The notes under the pieces: generated by a model
Database searches by the model: none
Told to the model about the DNA's origin: nothing
Seen by the model: only the letters and a program-made list of their open reading frames with translations
Translations under genes and position numbers: made by a program
DNA from: Xenopus tropicalis
Lineage: Eukaryota; Chordata; Amphibia; Anura; Pipidae
Assembly (NCBI RefSeq): GCF_000004195.4
Contig: NC_030683.2
Span: 53,829,358-53,893,357 of the forward strand
Reading direction: 5' to 3'
DNA length: 64,000 nt
In this document: piece by piece, positions 1 to 13,089 of the stretch
How positions within the stretch are numbered: the first letter of the stretch is position 1
Layout of the letters: every line of letters starts with the position of its first letter

Positions 1-2420
1 CAAAATTCAAAACCTGCTTTAAAGAAAGTTCATCCTGCCAGTTCCCACTCAACACCACTTCTCAGGGTTTTATTCAAATCTCCTTCTAGTTCCAAAAAAA
101 AATGAAGGATACTGACCGGTACGAAATCTTCACTCCCTCAACTTTGTTAGATGATAGGTTCAAGATGGTGTCCGTTCTGTGAGTTGTAAAAGCCCTAAAG
201 CCAAACCCTTCTTGGTAAAGATAAATATCAAGGACGCATACTTGCACGTCCCCATACATGAGACCCATCAGCGCTACCTAAGATTCGCCCTAGATCAGGC
301 CACTTCCAATTCAGGTCCTTGACCTTTTGCTCTCATACCCTTCGCCAACATGGTTGGCTCATCGACCATCAGAGGGGCCTACCCTGATCCAATACTGAGA
401 ATTTTTTGGGACGACCAGACTCCATAGTCCGGAGAGTATTCCTGCCTCCACCCAAGACTCTAACACTAAGAAACACAACCTTACAGCGAATACAAAACAA
501 GACTACATTGGGCCACAACATCCTCAGCCTGTTAAGATTCATTGCAGCAAACATAGAAGCTGTTCCCTTCACCAGAGCACATCTTTGACATTTGCAATGG
601 TTTTTCCTTCAATACTGTAACAGAGACCTGTTGCAAATTCTTCCCTTACCAACAGAAGTCATGCACAGTCTAACATGGTAGACTTCACTACCACAGTTGC
701 AGTGAGGCAGACTCTGGGATCTACTGGTCCAGGACATCATAACAACGGGTACAAGCCTTTTGGGCTGAGGGGCATCTTGGCCCCCATGAGTCTGCCAAGG
801 AAGGTGGTCAATATGAAGGAGAAGCAGGGCACATTCTTCAAGTCCTGAGACCAAGCTGCATATCAACACACTGGAACTCAGGGTGGTATTCAATGCCTAA
901 AACCTTTGGCAACACCTCCTATGGAACAGACATGTCCGGATACAATCGGACAATGGCACATAAGTTGCATGCCTCAATTGCCAAGTGGATGAAAAGCCCC
1001 TCAGCTTTGCAAGAGGTAACACGGATCATGGAGAGGGTGGAACAACAGGGCACGCACATATCCTCAATCTGCATTCCTGGGGATCAACATTGATTAGCGG
1101 ATTACTTTGGCAGGAATACCATGGACCCTGGGGAATGGCAGCTGAAACCTGAAGCCTTTCGGGCTATAACAACAAAATGGGGGACCCCCAACAGTGGACT
1201 TAATGGCCTTCCGTTTCAACGCATAGCTTCCCTGGTTCTATGCCAAGGTCAGTGACCCCAGGGTGGGGAAAATAGATGCTCTAGTCAGTCCATGGACTTG
1301 TCAAATTATTATTACATATTCCCACCCATTCCAGTTATTCCCAGAGTGATCCAAAAGATCAGAACAGAATCCAGTTACTACTGAAGAGATTGTCAATTTC
1401 TGCATTTATTGGACTTTCTTCAGCATCATCAAGACCTTGGTGTCTCAGCACTAAAGGTCCAGGTATCAGCCCTCTGCATCTGTTTCAGACTCGGTGGGCT
1501 CTTCTACCAGAATTTAAACAATATTCTGCTACGCATCCACACACCTCACAGTGACCCCAGTCCTACCATGGTATCTTAACTTGGTTCTCAGTGCATTGCA
1601 GCAAGCTCCTTTTGAACCCATGGCTAGTGTACACATCAAGTTTGTCTCCTGAAAAGTTACCTTTTTACTGGCTGTTTTCTTAGGACGTATGGTGTCAGAC
1701 CTCACTGCCATATCCTCTAAACAGCCCTGGCTGTTGTTTACCAAGACAAAGGCAGTATTACGTACAATGTCTTCCAACTTACCCAAGGTAGCTTCTGCAT
1801 TTCACATAAACCAGGATATAGTTATTCTATCCTTTTTATCCTAAACCTTAAAATTATAGAAAGAAAACTAGACCCAGTTTGATCATTAAAGTTCTACATC
1901 AAGAGATCATCTAATTTCAGAAAAACTGATACCTTGTTAATTCTGTTTGGTCTAAACAAATCTGGGCTTTCTGCTTCCAGGGCTACCTTAGCAAGATGGA
2001 TAGTGTCCACCATTGCCCAGTCATATACCATGGCAGCATCACTTAATCGCAAGACTCACTCCACTAGGAAGGTCAGCACTTCCTGGTTAATGCATGACTC
2101 TCCTGACATTATTTGCAAGGCAGCAACTTGGAGCACCCTGTGCACACCGCTATGGGGCAACCTCAGTTTTCCTGCACTGACAGGTAGGGCCATACGTAGA
2201 AAAGGAGATTTTCTTACCTGAAAAATATTTTTCTCCTGGAAAAAATATATTTTATGGACAAAAATTCAACTGATTTGGAAATCCTCAGTTTCTCTTGAAT
2301 GTGCCAATACCAGATATATACAGTTTTATGTAGATTTCTGAATTCTATAGATCAAAAATTCCCAGCAGAAAATAAAATTTTCAAAGCACTACAGCAGAAT
2401 ATGGCCAAAGCCAAAAATCC
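1..2420 (+). mobile_element. DIRS-like retrotransposon relic (RT-RNaseH and tyrosine recombinase), 5' end outside window
   Basis: Broken reading frames on the + strand match the DIRS order of domains. Around 220-295 the text reads INIKDAYLHVPIHETHQRYL, the reverse-transcriptase palm motif typical of DIRS elements. At 865-920 NTLELRVVFNALKTFG resembles the RNase H region, and at 1090-1160 LADYFGRNTMDPGEWQL follows it. At 1934-2160 a tyrosine-recombinase carboxyl part is visible, with ASRATLARWI and the HxxR box in HSTRKVSTSW, then ICKAATWS. The final catalytic tyrosine segment is not recognisable and several stops and frameshifts interrupt the frame, so it is dead. It sits in a dlg5 intron in sense orientation. 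The 3' boundary is approximate. Family by established DIRS features; subfamily unknown. Confidence 0.75.
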
Positions 2421-2667
2421 TGGAATATTAAGTTTATTCCAGGAAACCATATATTTGTTATGTATGTATACATACTAGCTGTGAGGCTAGTATACAGAGG
2501 CCCTCAAATGGATACATAGCAGACAAAATTTCCATGGGCACAAACAAGTAACAAAGAACAATTTAAAATGCATTAAAATCACTAAAACCCAATAAAAACA
2601 ATGTTTTTTTTGCCTAGTATAAAAAGATTCACAGTTTGAATACTTTAGCTTGTGGACAGAAGCAAAC

Positions 2668-3237
2668 CAGCAGACACGTAGTTTGCACAATTTCTTATTA
2701 TTCATTGTATTTACTTCAGATAAACTGATATATATTCGAAAAGGAGCAAAACTGATCATATATTTACACAAGTCCAGGTATGTTGGAGGAGGAGAAGGAG
2801 GAGGAGAAGGAGGAGGAAGGTCCAGGGGATGAAGAGGAAGGTGTCTGCAGTGGAGAATATGGTCTGGGGCAGCGGTGAGGGATCCAGAAAGTGCTGGCAA
2901 CAGCAGACAAGTAGTTAGCACAGTTTATTATTCATTGTATTTACTTCAGATAAACTGATATATATATTCGAAAAGGAGCAAAACTGATAATATATTTACA
3001 CAAGTCCAGGTATGTTGGAGGAGGAGAAGGAGGAAGAAGGTCCGGGGGATGAAGAGGAATATGTCTGCAGTAGAGGATATGGTCTGGGGCAGCGGTGAGG
3101 GATCCAGAAAGTGCTGGCAACAGCAGACAAGTAGTTTGCACAGTTTATTATTCATTGTATTTACTTCAGATAAACTGATATATATTCGAAAAGGAGCAAA
3201 ACTGATCATATATTTACACAAGTCCAGGTATGTTGTT
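2668..3237. repeat. 2.5-copy tandem repeat, unit about 220-233 bp
   Basis: The start cagcagacaMgtagttNgca recurs at 2668, 2901 and 3121. Unit 1 is 233 bp, unit 2 is 220 bp, and a partial unit 3 of about 117 bp ends near tatgttg at 3237. The length difference comes mainly from a (GGA)n tract at about 2785-2820 in unit 1 that is shorter in unit 2. Reading frames in this stretch are repeat artefacts shared between units. No coding function is seen. Confidence 0.9.
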
Positions 3238-5265
3238 TAGTATGTATTTAAAAAACTTCCTGCAGATTCCAAGTTATTCAGTCTGAGACATGAGCAATGT
3301 CTTTATATTCAAAACAGATTTATTAAATCAATAAAACTAAAAGCCTAGTTTACACTACAGTACACTACAGCTGATTTTTTCCATGTTCTTTGTAATTCCA
3401 TGAGTCTTGCTATATGGAAACCAAACAAGATGACCTTGACTGTTAACTTGTTGGTTTCATGTTGTTTCACCAACGAATCATGAAAGAAAAAATTACGAAA
3501 GTAAATGCCACCCTTAGATAAATGACGGCTCTTTTTAAAACCCTATTTCCTCTTTTCCATTTTCTTTAGAGTGGTGTAAAATATTTGTGTATATTTCTTA
3601 AGGTAATCAAAACACACATCTTTACAAATGTCAGAACTTTGAAATGGATTCTGCAAGTGATTGAAAGGTTGCGATGGATGATGTAAAATCAGGAAAAAGG
3701 TGATATTGAGCAGAGAACACAGGGCCAAGTAGTAATGCCTCAGGCGCAAGTAGTACTTAGCCCAGCTCTGTTACACGTCTCTCTCACATGCTGGAATGTA
3801 TCACAATTAACAAGTAATCAAAATGCCTTCACACACATTTTAGGTCTGTCTGCTAGACACTAAATGGCACAACCACAGTTCCTTCCAATATAAGTACTAT
3901 TTTTTTAAAAATACTTTTATCTTTGTTAATGTTTTTATTATATTTTTATTGGTAGAGTAACTCCAACTAACATGCAAGTGTATGTTGTCTGTACATTTTA
4001 TTGCAATTTTAATAAGCTTGCTTGGAAATCTTTTTTTCTTATCTTAGGACACCATGGTCGCTTCTCATTCATTTAGAAATAATAGCTCTAGGCAAGACTC
4101 TGGCAGAAGTTATTGTCACTTGTTTTGGCATTTTTATTTTTGTTGATATATGTAACATGAGGAATAGTTACAGGTACAGTGAGTGCTGAGCCATGTCTTT
4201 TATATAAACTGCACCCTTGTTTTTTTTTTTTTCATTATTATATCTGTACATTTGTTTCTATTATTATAACAGTTATGTTCTTGTTCATTCTGGTTTTCTA
4301 AAACCAATAAAAAAATATGCAAAATCTAATTTCTGCCATTATTAACAGAAAATGTTATCTTCACCATCATATTAAATAGAGTTTATAACCCTGTTATATG
4401 TATTACTGTATATTACCTCTAAAGTGGTCCGTTCTCATTTTTTTATGTCTTCCCTTGCATGTTTGACTATCTGTTCCTTTATTTATTTAAAGTTTCCTTT
4501 CTTTGAAGTTTTTTAAGTTTCTCTATTTCATTATTTTTAAACAGGTGAACAAATCAATACCCTATCTTTAAAGTACCCTTGTATATGCGTTCTACCCTAA
4601 ATCTTGAAAAAGATTGTCTCCCTTTTACTGGGATGACAACTTTTGCATTATTTAGGACCATGTCAAGCTCTCTCTACTACTGGACCCCCAACAAAACTCT
4701 GTTTTATAATATTAATGCAGTCGTTTTTTACAATTTAATCTTTTCTGTATTTTGAAAATTGTTAGTTTGCTTAGCTAAGGAGCAGCTAATTTGTGATTGG
4801 AAGGTAGAACACCTACACTCCATCAGAAACAAACTCTTCATAAAAACTTTCTCTGAGAGTCCTAAAACACAGACAGGTAACCTTCCTGCACTGTGCCCAG
4901 CTCTGAGAGACCGTTACACTCTTTTACACACAATTAATATCGTTTCACAGGACAGCCTTCCTGTGGAATGTAAGCTCCAATAGTTGAGCTGGACTACTGG
5001 AATGGATCGCCTGGCCCACTTGTTCCTTCCAGAACACTATAGCTTCCAGGGCCAAACAGCAAAACCCTTTAAACGGAGAAAGCACTCTCTGTTTATCCAC
5101 ATCTCCCTTAAAGCACACTCATTCTGTGTGCTTTTAACATTTTTGTGACTAAATTAAAGACTTGGTAGTAAGAGTTCAGAAGATGAAGACTACTGACTTG
5201 TTAGATTGACTGGGTTATGGTAGTTTTGTTTTTCATAATAGATGTCTTTTTCTCCAAAATTTTAG
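3238..5265 (+). other. dlg5 intron, no recognised element
   Basis: AT-rich intronic sequence. It holds a short direct duplication tacactacag near 3351-3370 and T-rich runs (about 4220-4233). An open frame at 4759-4983 has no start context, splice sites or recognisable domain. No exon or mobile element is supported. Confidence 0.5.
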
Positions 5266-6180
5266 GTTGTGCCTCCTAACACTTCATGGAGTGGGCAAAA
5301 TCTCTTTGAGAATCTAAAAGAGTCATGTCACGTTCTTTCTCCAAATATTCATGCTCAGAATAAAAGAAACCTGAAGAACAACAGTTCCACCCAGACAGAT
5401 ATTTTTAATCCAGACATTTTAGAATGTAAAAAAAATATGGGGGACAGGACTGGATCTGAACGTGCCCTTCAACTCAGTTGTCACAGCCACTCAGAACATA
5501 GCCTGAGTTCCCTAGGAGGTGAAGTATTTATGGGACAAGGTTATGATATATTGGATGATGGGGGGCATCCACTTGGTTTTGCTGATACTATGGAAGATAA
5601 TTTAGTGGAGACTGCAACTGGAAAGCGTAGCAGTGGTACATGGCCCAAAGTTATGGTGAGCCCAGGACATTCGCAAGGTGAATTCACAGTTTTTAAGAAG
5701 CCCAGGCATCGGAAGTCCATTTTTGATCCAGATACTTTCAAGAGGCCACAGACTCCACCAAAAATATCATTTTTGCCTCCTGTACAAGTACTTGGTCATT
5801 CTCCTCAACCATCAAAGACTGAAAGACCACCAACTCCACCCACCCCTCCAAAACGCAGTGACTCTATTAAATTTAAACACAGACATCAATCTAGCTCAGC
5901 CTCTGATTCTACAGTAACAGCAGGGTCACCCCCTACTAGTCCATCCCCTGGGCCCTTACCAGCGGAAACTTCACACAAAGCACATCATAGCAGGGCAATT
6001 GGCAGTTGCTGCCGGGAAGATGGGATTGATTGCCCTTTGACAGGATGCATTGGGACTGGGGATGTAGAAGGCTGTTTGCAGAGAGCAGAGGAACCAGAAT
6101 TAAAAAGGGCAAGACCTCGATCTGCACCAGCACTGAGGCACCGTTTAGCACCTGTGCTTATACCTCACTATGCACTTCAG
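5266..6180 (+). CDS. dlg5: dlg5 exon (window exon 1): long Ser/Pro-rich linker
   Basis: A 915-nt exon, phase 0 on both sides, encoding residues 1-305 of the window. The acceptor is ccaaaattttag before 5266 and the donor is cag|GTGAGT at 6181. The frame is open throughout and encodes the motif KSIFDPDTFKRPQTPPK at about residues 149-165, then RPPTPPTPPKRSDSIKFKHR, which mark the DLG5 linker between PDZ2 and PDZ3. No folded domain is evident. The segment is rich in Ser, Pro and basic residues and so is probably disordered with phosphosites (inference). DLG5 is a membrane-associated guanylate-kinase family scaffold acting at cell-cell junctions and cell polarity complexes (established for the family). 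Translation runs on into the intron after 6180 and stops at 6241. Confidence 0.95.
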
Positions 6181-6358
6181 GTGAGTGATTGCTCTATGTT
6201 AAGTTTGCAAAGCCAGATATGCAGATTTATTATGGCAAATTGAAAAGGCGATTAAAACTATAATTTTTATTTACAACATCTGTAACATTAAAAACTTAAC
6301 AGCAATTTCATTATAGTAATTACATTTCAAATTCTCTCTCATGTTAGGAGTATTGAAC

Positions 6359-6400
<42 letters not shown>

Positions 6401-9400
6401 CATTTGGGCAGATAATGTAATTTTTGTACAGGACTTGCTGGCTTTAAACTAGGGACACCCCAGCCCTGTGAAGATCTACAACCATGATGCTGTGCATGAA
6501 GCCCACCCTTGTCTTATTGTTTTTTCCTCTTTGTACTCAATATAGTTGTTTTGCAAATATGACCAAAAATCATCATCATAATGTTTCAGAGAAAGTCCCC
6601 TAAGAACTCAGTTCAGAAAAACCTGCTGACAGACCTGTATTTAGCAGTAGGTAACACTTGCAATTTTTTATGATTGACAGTTTGCTGCAAATAGCTGCTA
6701 CTGCTTAAGTAACATGTCTCAGAATGTAATGGTGAAATAAAACATAAAGGAATAGGTTAGAAATAAGGCATCTTTAACATCTTGTCTTATCAGCCCAGAG
6801 CTCTGACAGTAAAGAATCTGTTTCTTTTTTTTTTTTTTTTGCTAAGCTGCATTCTTCTATATTATTCTTAGAAGAAAAATAGGTAAAGTTTAAAAGATCA
6901 AGCCTTTAACCCAAATAAAATTGGCCTGCCAATTTGGTCACCCTAATTGAGTCAGCAGCTTTTTTGTTTATGCATTTCAAAGCCACCCTGATAGTTATGT
7001 TGTTATCACGGCTGCCAGATATCAATCAGACTTGCTGTAAAATACTATTGCTAGGACATTATTGGGACCCCTTGGTTGTGGTTCTCTCCCATGTCTCCTA
7101 TATAATCCAAATGTTGGCTCTGGGGGTCAAACAATTTGATCACCCCAGTTTGGTCTACCACCTGTGTGACCAGATCAGATAAAATAGTCAGTTCCTATGT
7201 TGTAGTGTGTTGCTACTTGTTGATCATACTCTGTTGATTGTTCCATTACTAAACTGACTCCATGTTAGATCAAAGACCAACAACTTTCCCAGACTCATTC
7301 ATTTTGAAAAAAGCAACATAACTGCCATTTTTAGAGCTCTTTGCCATTTAGGCTCAGAAACAAGCCAGTTCAAAACCTGCTATTGCAATACTGTTAGTAT
7401 TGTTTATCAAGAACCATACTTCAATTACCTTATTGTCATAAAAGCAGTATATATAACAGAGCTCACCCCGGTGACCAGTAAGCAGACCAGTTCAACTTGG
7501 GTACTTACAAGAGCTTCTTTTTTCTCCAGCACATTATTTATATTCTCTGTTTATATATCACAAACAAGTTATACATCCATAATATCAGTGCCTTCCATGG
7601 TTGAGCTTACAATCCAAGGTATCATATTCACACATACATTATGGATAATTTTATCAGGAGCCATATAAACTGCATGAGAATCTCTGGAGTGAGAGAGAAA
7701 AAAACCTACAAACAGGGGGAGTAAAACCTAGAAATTGGAATTTCAATTAGGACCCCAGCACTTCAGCAATGCAAACAATTGTGCCACTCATAATAAAATG
7801 AATCGGCAAGCAAAATGGTCCCTCCTTTACCTGCAGTATCCACCTTGCAGGGAAACAAAACATTTCCATAGTACAATACTGTTTTAAAAGCATAAAAAAA
7901 AATTGGGTTATAGACTCATTCCTCACAGCCCACAAGCATCTTTGTATAGTAGTAGTCATCGGAATGGCTTACTTCTCAGCCACACCACCAGCAGCAAAGT
8001 AATAGTTTATGATATACGCACTTTATGTATTCTGATCCACTTCCTCGGGAGGTTCAGTCATTATAGTTTTCTCCAACTGCAATTTGTTCTAATCCTATTT
8101 TAATTGGGAAAAATCTCCTTTATAATTAGGCCAGGGACAAGGTGCTTTTTACTGTATTCATTATATTCAATCGACATACACGTAAAAACATTTTAAATAG
8201 GTTCAAATCTGTTATTTATATACAATGAAATAATATAACAGAAACACATATAATCACAAAAATGTAATGAAAGAAAATGTAAATTTAATAAAACTATATT
8301 CCAATATATATTCTCTGTATGCTAATAAAACTCTATCGGTCAAGATAATCTGTCACAAAATATTGTAAGTATTTGACCGCCCAATTGTGAGTCGTAAGGA
8401 ATTTGTATGTACTTTCCTACTGTCTTTCCTAGAGAATTTTTCATTTGGTATACATTAGTATACGTTATTGAAGGGTAACACCAATTAATATATTACATAT
8501 TTTGATCTGCAAGTGCAGTCACAGTCCTTGACTTTCCCTGTGTGCATAACATCACTTTCATTAAAGGCACTTGATCAAGAATGTTCCTTTTGCACTTTCG
8601 TATAGTTTTGCATGGCCCCAGTTATCCCTTTGTGACCACAACGGCGCCAAAATTCTGGGAAAAACTACTACTAACTATCTAATATAAACAATGTTATTCA
8701 CCCCTCTTACTAGGGTTACAATTCTTTTGAGAAAACAGGCAAAGAATTAATACCAGTAAGTGTATATTCAAGTGAATATATATTGAATAATACAGCTAGT
8801 GACTGTAACAATACTTGATGATTAACCTAAAAGATATTTACAATGTATAAATGTACAAATTGTACAAACATTATTGTTACCACCTTAGTAATAGAAGGGA
8901 GAATGGTATCAAAGGCTTTCTCTCCCTCTGGGTCATTTATTAGCCCCTAATCCCATCTTGACACCAGTCTGTTCATCCTCTGCTGTCCTCACATGCTAAC
9001 CTATCCACATGCTGCCCTCTATTGTCTAATGCTCAGTTTTATGAAAGTTTTCTATACCATCCCCATCTTCTACTAAAAGGTCCCAAATTGCCAGATGTGG
9101 GTTGATATGACCACACCTAACCTTGTCATTAATGAGATTTATGGCCCCTACAGCAGACATAGGTTTTATTAGTCACAGGAAACAGTTTGTTATGGATTAT
9201 TTGAGTTTCAGCGTAACTTAAAATGTAACTGTCTTAGAAAACTGGTTCTCTGCTGGATTACTCTTAAACAATGTACAAAACACAACTGCCATGCCCACAT
9301 ACAGATATAAAAGAAAATAATGACAAACTCAATATAGCAATTTCTTACACCTCTGGGACTTTTGGAACATCAGACTTCTATATCCCATATACACTTCCTG

Positions 9401-9540
9401 CGTTCCTTGCCTTAAAGGGATTTAGCTCATGGAGCATTATTTTGCCATTCCTGGTGCAGTTTTATCAGTAATAAGCTGTGTTGTCGATCTAAAGATAATG
9501 AGCTTTTTATAATCAACCTCTTTCAGTCACTATTTGTTGT
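6181..9540 (+). other. dlg5 intron, mostly unrecognised, with a 39-nt A run
   Basis: Intronic AT-rich sequence. A run of 39 adenines occupies 6361-6399 and a T-rich run lies near 6826-6840. Neither has clear target duplications or a SINE/LINE body next to it. The open frames of 60-80 codons here lack splice signals or recognisable domains. Confidence 0.5.
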
Positions 9541-9545
9541 GGCTC

Positions 9546-9612
9546 ATGGGGAGATTAGTCGCCCACAGTTAAAACTCATCTACCGCTGGCGATTAATCTC
9601 CCCATGTGCCAT
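9546..9612. repeat. Short inverted repeat, MITE-end-like
   Basis: The arm ggggagattagtcgcc at about 9549 is complementary to ggcgattaatctcccc at about 9588, with a spacer of roughly 24 nt. It looks like a collapsed foldback element. Coding potential is nil. Confidence 0.6.
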
Positions 9613-9995
9613 TGCCCTTACAGGCAAAAGGGATCTTTGAAGTGGTAATGTAATTATCTACCTTGTGAGAATCAAACATGAAAAAAAAAGGAATAGTATG
9701 TATCTACCTGTTGTGGTGCCCAAAGTTTGCATAAAACAACCCATTCAATTAGTAACTTTTTTGGAACAATTTTGAACAATTTGTTTGAATTTAAAATTGT
9801 TGCTATCAGTACCTCTAACTAGAATTAATATAACTCATGAAATCATCTACATTCTGTATGTCCCTATCCCATATAAACACCAAATCCCCTCTTTTATACT
9901 AACAAAATGTTTAACATATTCCTAATGCCACCAAAGGGATTCATTTTACCAGTGTTTCATATATATGTTTGATGGAGTGGAGCCTAAAAGAGTAC

Positions 9996-11345
9996 CCTTT
10001 GTATGTATGTATAACTTTATTTATAAAGTGCCACAAGGAATGCAGCGCTGTACAGTTATACAATATAGAAGATTACACACAGGAGGACAAGTATTATATA
10101 ATAAACACAATAAATAAGTATAAATATACAGAGATTGTGCCATGTTGTTTGAGACACAGTAGGAAGGAGGTCCCTGCCCCATAGTGTTTACAGTCTAAGT
10201 GGCTGGGTAACATGCAGGAACAAATTGGAAAGCAAGAGTGCACAAGATATGGGCAATGGCCCTTAAGCACAGGACTAGACAAAATAATGTTTTAGTGCTC
10301 CAGAAGGTAGAATCTAAGTTTTTCTTCAAGAGAGAACACGAGTATTTCATCTGGAGGAATTCAGGGATAGAGATCCAGAGCTAAGGAGCAGTGAGATCGA
10401 AAGGTTAAGGACAGGAGAGAGAAGTGGGTGTGGATTGTGTAACAAGATGGAGGCTCTAAGAGGAGTGGAGGAGACGACAAGGAACATGCAGGAAGACCAG
10501 TGAAGAAATATAGTGAGGAGCATAGGAGCGAAGGGCTTTAAATGTTAGCAAAAGGATTTTATATGCTACTCTTTCCTTGTCAAGTAGCCTTGATAACGAT
10601 ATTTGGGGCTGTACACGCTCCAACATAGGAGAGAGCATGGGACAGAGGTGGGAGACTGGTTAGTAGGAGATTGCAGTAATCTATATGGGAAAGAATAAGG
10701 GCATCGATTAGTGTTTTAGCTTTTACTTGTGAGAGAAAGGGGTGTAGGAAAAAGTGCCAGGTTTGGCAGTATTGTTAATATAATTAGAGAAGGAAAGGGA
10801 CTGGTCAAAGATAACCCCCAGGCAACGTGCTGAATTAACAGAGTTAATTATCAATAGTGATGGTGAAAGGAGAAGAAGGACTATGTTTGGGCGGGAGGAC
10901 CATGAGCTCTGTTTTATGTAGTTTGAGTTTGAGGTGGTGTTTGTTCAGCCAGGAGGAGACAGCTAGGAGGCAGTTAGCAATCTGAGTTGGAACATTTGTG
11001 GTTAGTGAAGGGGTGTCTAAATATATCCGATTGTCATCTGCATATAAGTGGTATTTAAGAACGAATAAAGAGCTATGGTCTCCAAAAGAGAGAATGTACA
11101 GGGAGAACAAGGATTTGTTAGCAAAAGCAGGAGCAGTTAGAAAGATAGGAAGAGAATCAGGATGTAGCTTGATCCCGGATACCCAGAGAATAGAGAATTT
11201 GCATAAGGACAGAATGGACGACAGTATTGAAAGCAGAGGATAGGCCCAGAAGAATGAGTAGTGTCCTTTGGCCTTGGCAGTCTGGAGAATGTTTGCAACT
11301 CTGCATAAGGTTGCCTTTTCATCTGAAAGAACTGAGATCGCCAAA
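9996..11345 (-). mobile_element. L2-like LINE, 5'-truncated and broken, antisense in dlg5
   Basis: On the minus strand from about 11345 down to 10844 the frame reads through an RT palm, with YHLYADDNRIYLDTPS as the YADD catalytic motif and then SSWLNKHHLKLKLHKTELMV. At 10638-10456 it reads RLLDKERVAYKILLLTFKAL, the conserved carboxyl segment of L2/CR1-group LINEs. The 3' end at about 9996-10060 has the L2-style tail (tgtacagcgctgcattcc, then cactttataaataaagt on the minus strand), followed by a (TATG)n tract. Frameshifts separate the pieces. The 5' half including endonuclease is missing, the usual outcome of target-primed reverse transcription. Confidence 0.8.
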
Positions 11346-12047
11346 TGTAAAACACTTTACATTTGATCAGGTGAATCAGGAAAATTGCCCCATACGACAA
11401 AGTGCCCTGTACATTATTAACCAATATAAGTGCTCCATCTGTCATTGACCCTTATAGTTCCAAAAAGACTTAACACTCCTTCTATTAAAAAAAATTATGA
11501 ATATAGGTAAGCTGACATTGTAAGTGATCCATTCTCCCAACAATTCAACGTAACTTTATGTCCAGTAAAAAAGATCTCTGCTTTAGCTCAAGGCGGGTTG
11601 GAGCAGTGTACCATTATAAGCAGATACATTGCTAGTAAACTTATTGACCACAAACACTACTGGTTTTCTCAGGGTGTCCAAAAGGGTGTTGAGAACCTTT
11701 GTGAACCTTAGGAAGATGGTACATTACTGTGATGGGATATTATTTATATAATTTTTTAATGCTTTATTTTCAATAGACCTTTCTCCTTTGCATTCTTCTT
11801 AGATCTCCTGTGTACCAGTATGATTGTTTTAAGTTGATAGTATCCTATTCGCTTCTACTATTGTCACTCAAGTTTTGCACTCAATGCCTCCAAATTTATT
11901 GGCTAACTTAAATATGATATAAAATATCTTATTCTGTTAGATAACGCAATTCATCAATCCTGCTGGACAAATGTCTTAATGCATTCTTACTGCTTATCCA
12001 GTCCCTGAATGTACATACTCCCACCTTATCACCTGCAGAAGGTGTAA
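11346..12047 (+). other. dlg5 intron, no recognised element
   Basis: AT-rich intronic sequence between the L2-like fragment and the Harbinger-like MITE. Nothing supported. Confidence 0.4.
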
Positions 12048-12433
12048 CGGTCCCCATACACGGTAAGATCCGCTCGCTTGGCGAGATCGCCAAGCGAGCG
12101 GATCTTCCCCCGATATCCCCACCTACAGGTGGGCGATATCGGGGAGCTTGAAGTTAAAAAAAAAAAAAAATAATCCGATCGTTTGGCCCTGGGGCCAAAC
12201 GATCAGATTATGTAGTCGGCAATGGGGCAGTCGGTTCGGGGACCGCATCAACGAGCCGATGCAGTCCCCGATCCGACTGGATTTTCTAACCTGGCCGACC
12301 GATAGCTGGCCAATTTCAGGCCAAATATCGGTCGGCCAGCCCGCTCGTTTCTGCCCCTACACGGGCAAATAAGCTGCCGAGTCGGTCCAAGGGACCGATA
12401 TCAGCAGCTTCTATCGGCCTGTGTATGGGGGCC
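12048..12433. mobile_element. Harbinger-like foldback MITE, 386 bp, TAA-flanked
   Basis: The left terminus cggtccccatacac is complementary to the right terminus gtgtatgggggcct at 12 of 14 positions. TAA flanks both ends (12045-12047 and 12434-12436), matching the 3-bp TWA target of PIF/Harbinger elements. Inside are two subterminal perfect-looking palindromes: agatccgctcgcttggcgag folding on itself at 12065-12104, and cgtttggccctggggccaaacg at 12179-12200. There is an A15 tract at about 12154. No transposase is encoded. Diverged relatives lie at 57124-57358 and about 58559-58903. A 4-bp TTAA reading of the right flank is possible but the left flank is GTAA. Confidence 0.7.
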
Positions 12434-13089
12434 TTAAGGCAAACAGAGAAATAGTGGCACTCTCCTATGCCTTTGTGTTTTGGTTCCTAGTTGCCTTTAA
12501 GCATGTAAGTCCTTTGCGCAGCCATGAGGTGCTCAAGAGAGGTAGCAGTGTGTGCCCATCTTCCAGATTTGCAGAGAATAATAAAACACGTGTTATAGTT
12601 CTGATCAACTACAGCATGTAAAGGTCATCTGCATAAAAGCAAACTGCAGATTTATTTCTGTGTTAATGTGCAGGTCTTATAGTACCATTGAACTCCCAGG
12701 CCAGATGTTAACTATACCCTCATTTAAGTGATTCAGTCATAATGAATAAATCACTAGTAACCTCACATCTAGTACCACATTTGTATATTTTTGTTGCATT
12801 CTCTTTATTTACATTTTTTAAGAGTCTGTATATAGACATGCAATAGCATTCGTCAATGCCTGTACAATACAATGCGTAATCTTATTGGGGAGGGAAATGT
12901 TACTATACGGGGTCCATATTTACATTGTAATTCAAGACTGTTGGACAATACTATATTTCTTTGCACATTACAGTGGGAATGCCAGGGATGAACAGAGCAA
13001 CACAAGAAGTGATTAAATAAGGAATTGTGAAGGTGTTTTTGTATGACTGCCATGCTGATCTTTCTAATTTAACTCTGTTTTTAACACAG
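12434..13089 (+). other. dlg5 intron, no recognised element
   Basis: Intronic sequence leading to the pyrimidine-rich acceptor before 13090. No gene or mobile element recognised. Confidence 0.4.

Noticed and set aside
4759..4983. 74-codon open frame as an upstream dlg5 exon
   Set aside because: No matching acceptor and donor in phase, no conserved DLG5 sequence, and the exon at 5266 begins with its own acceptor.
6361..6399. 39-nt A run as the tail of a SINE, LINE or processed pseudogene
   Set aside because: No recognisable element body upstream and no flanking target duplication could be seen.
10998..11448. Open frames on the + strand opposite the L2-like LINE
   Set aside because: Mirror frames of the LINE coding strand; no LINE or host motifs in these registers.
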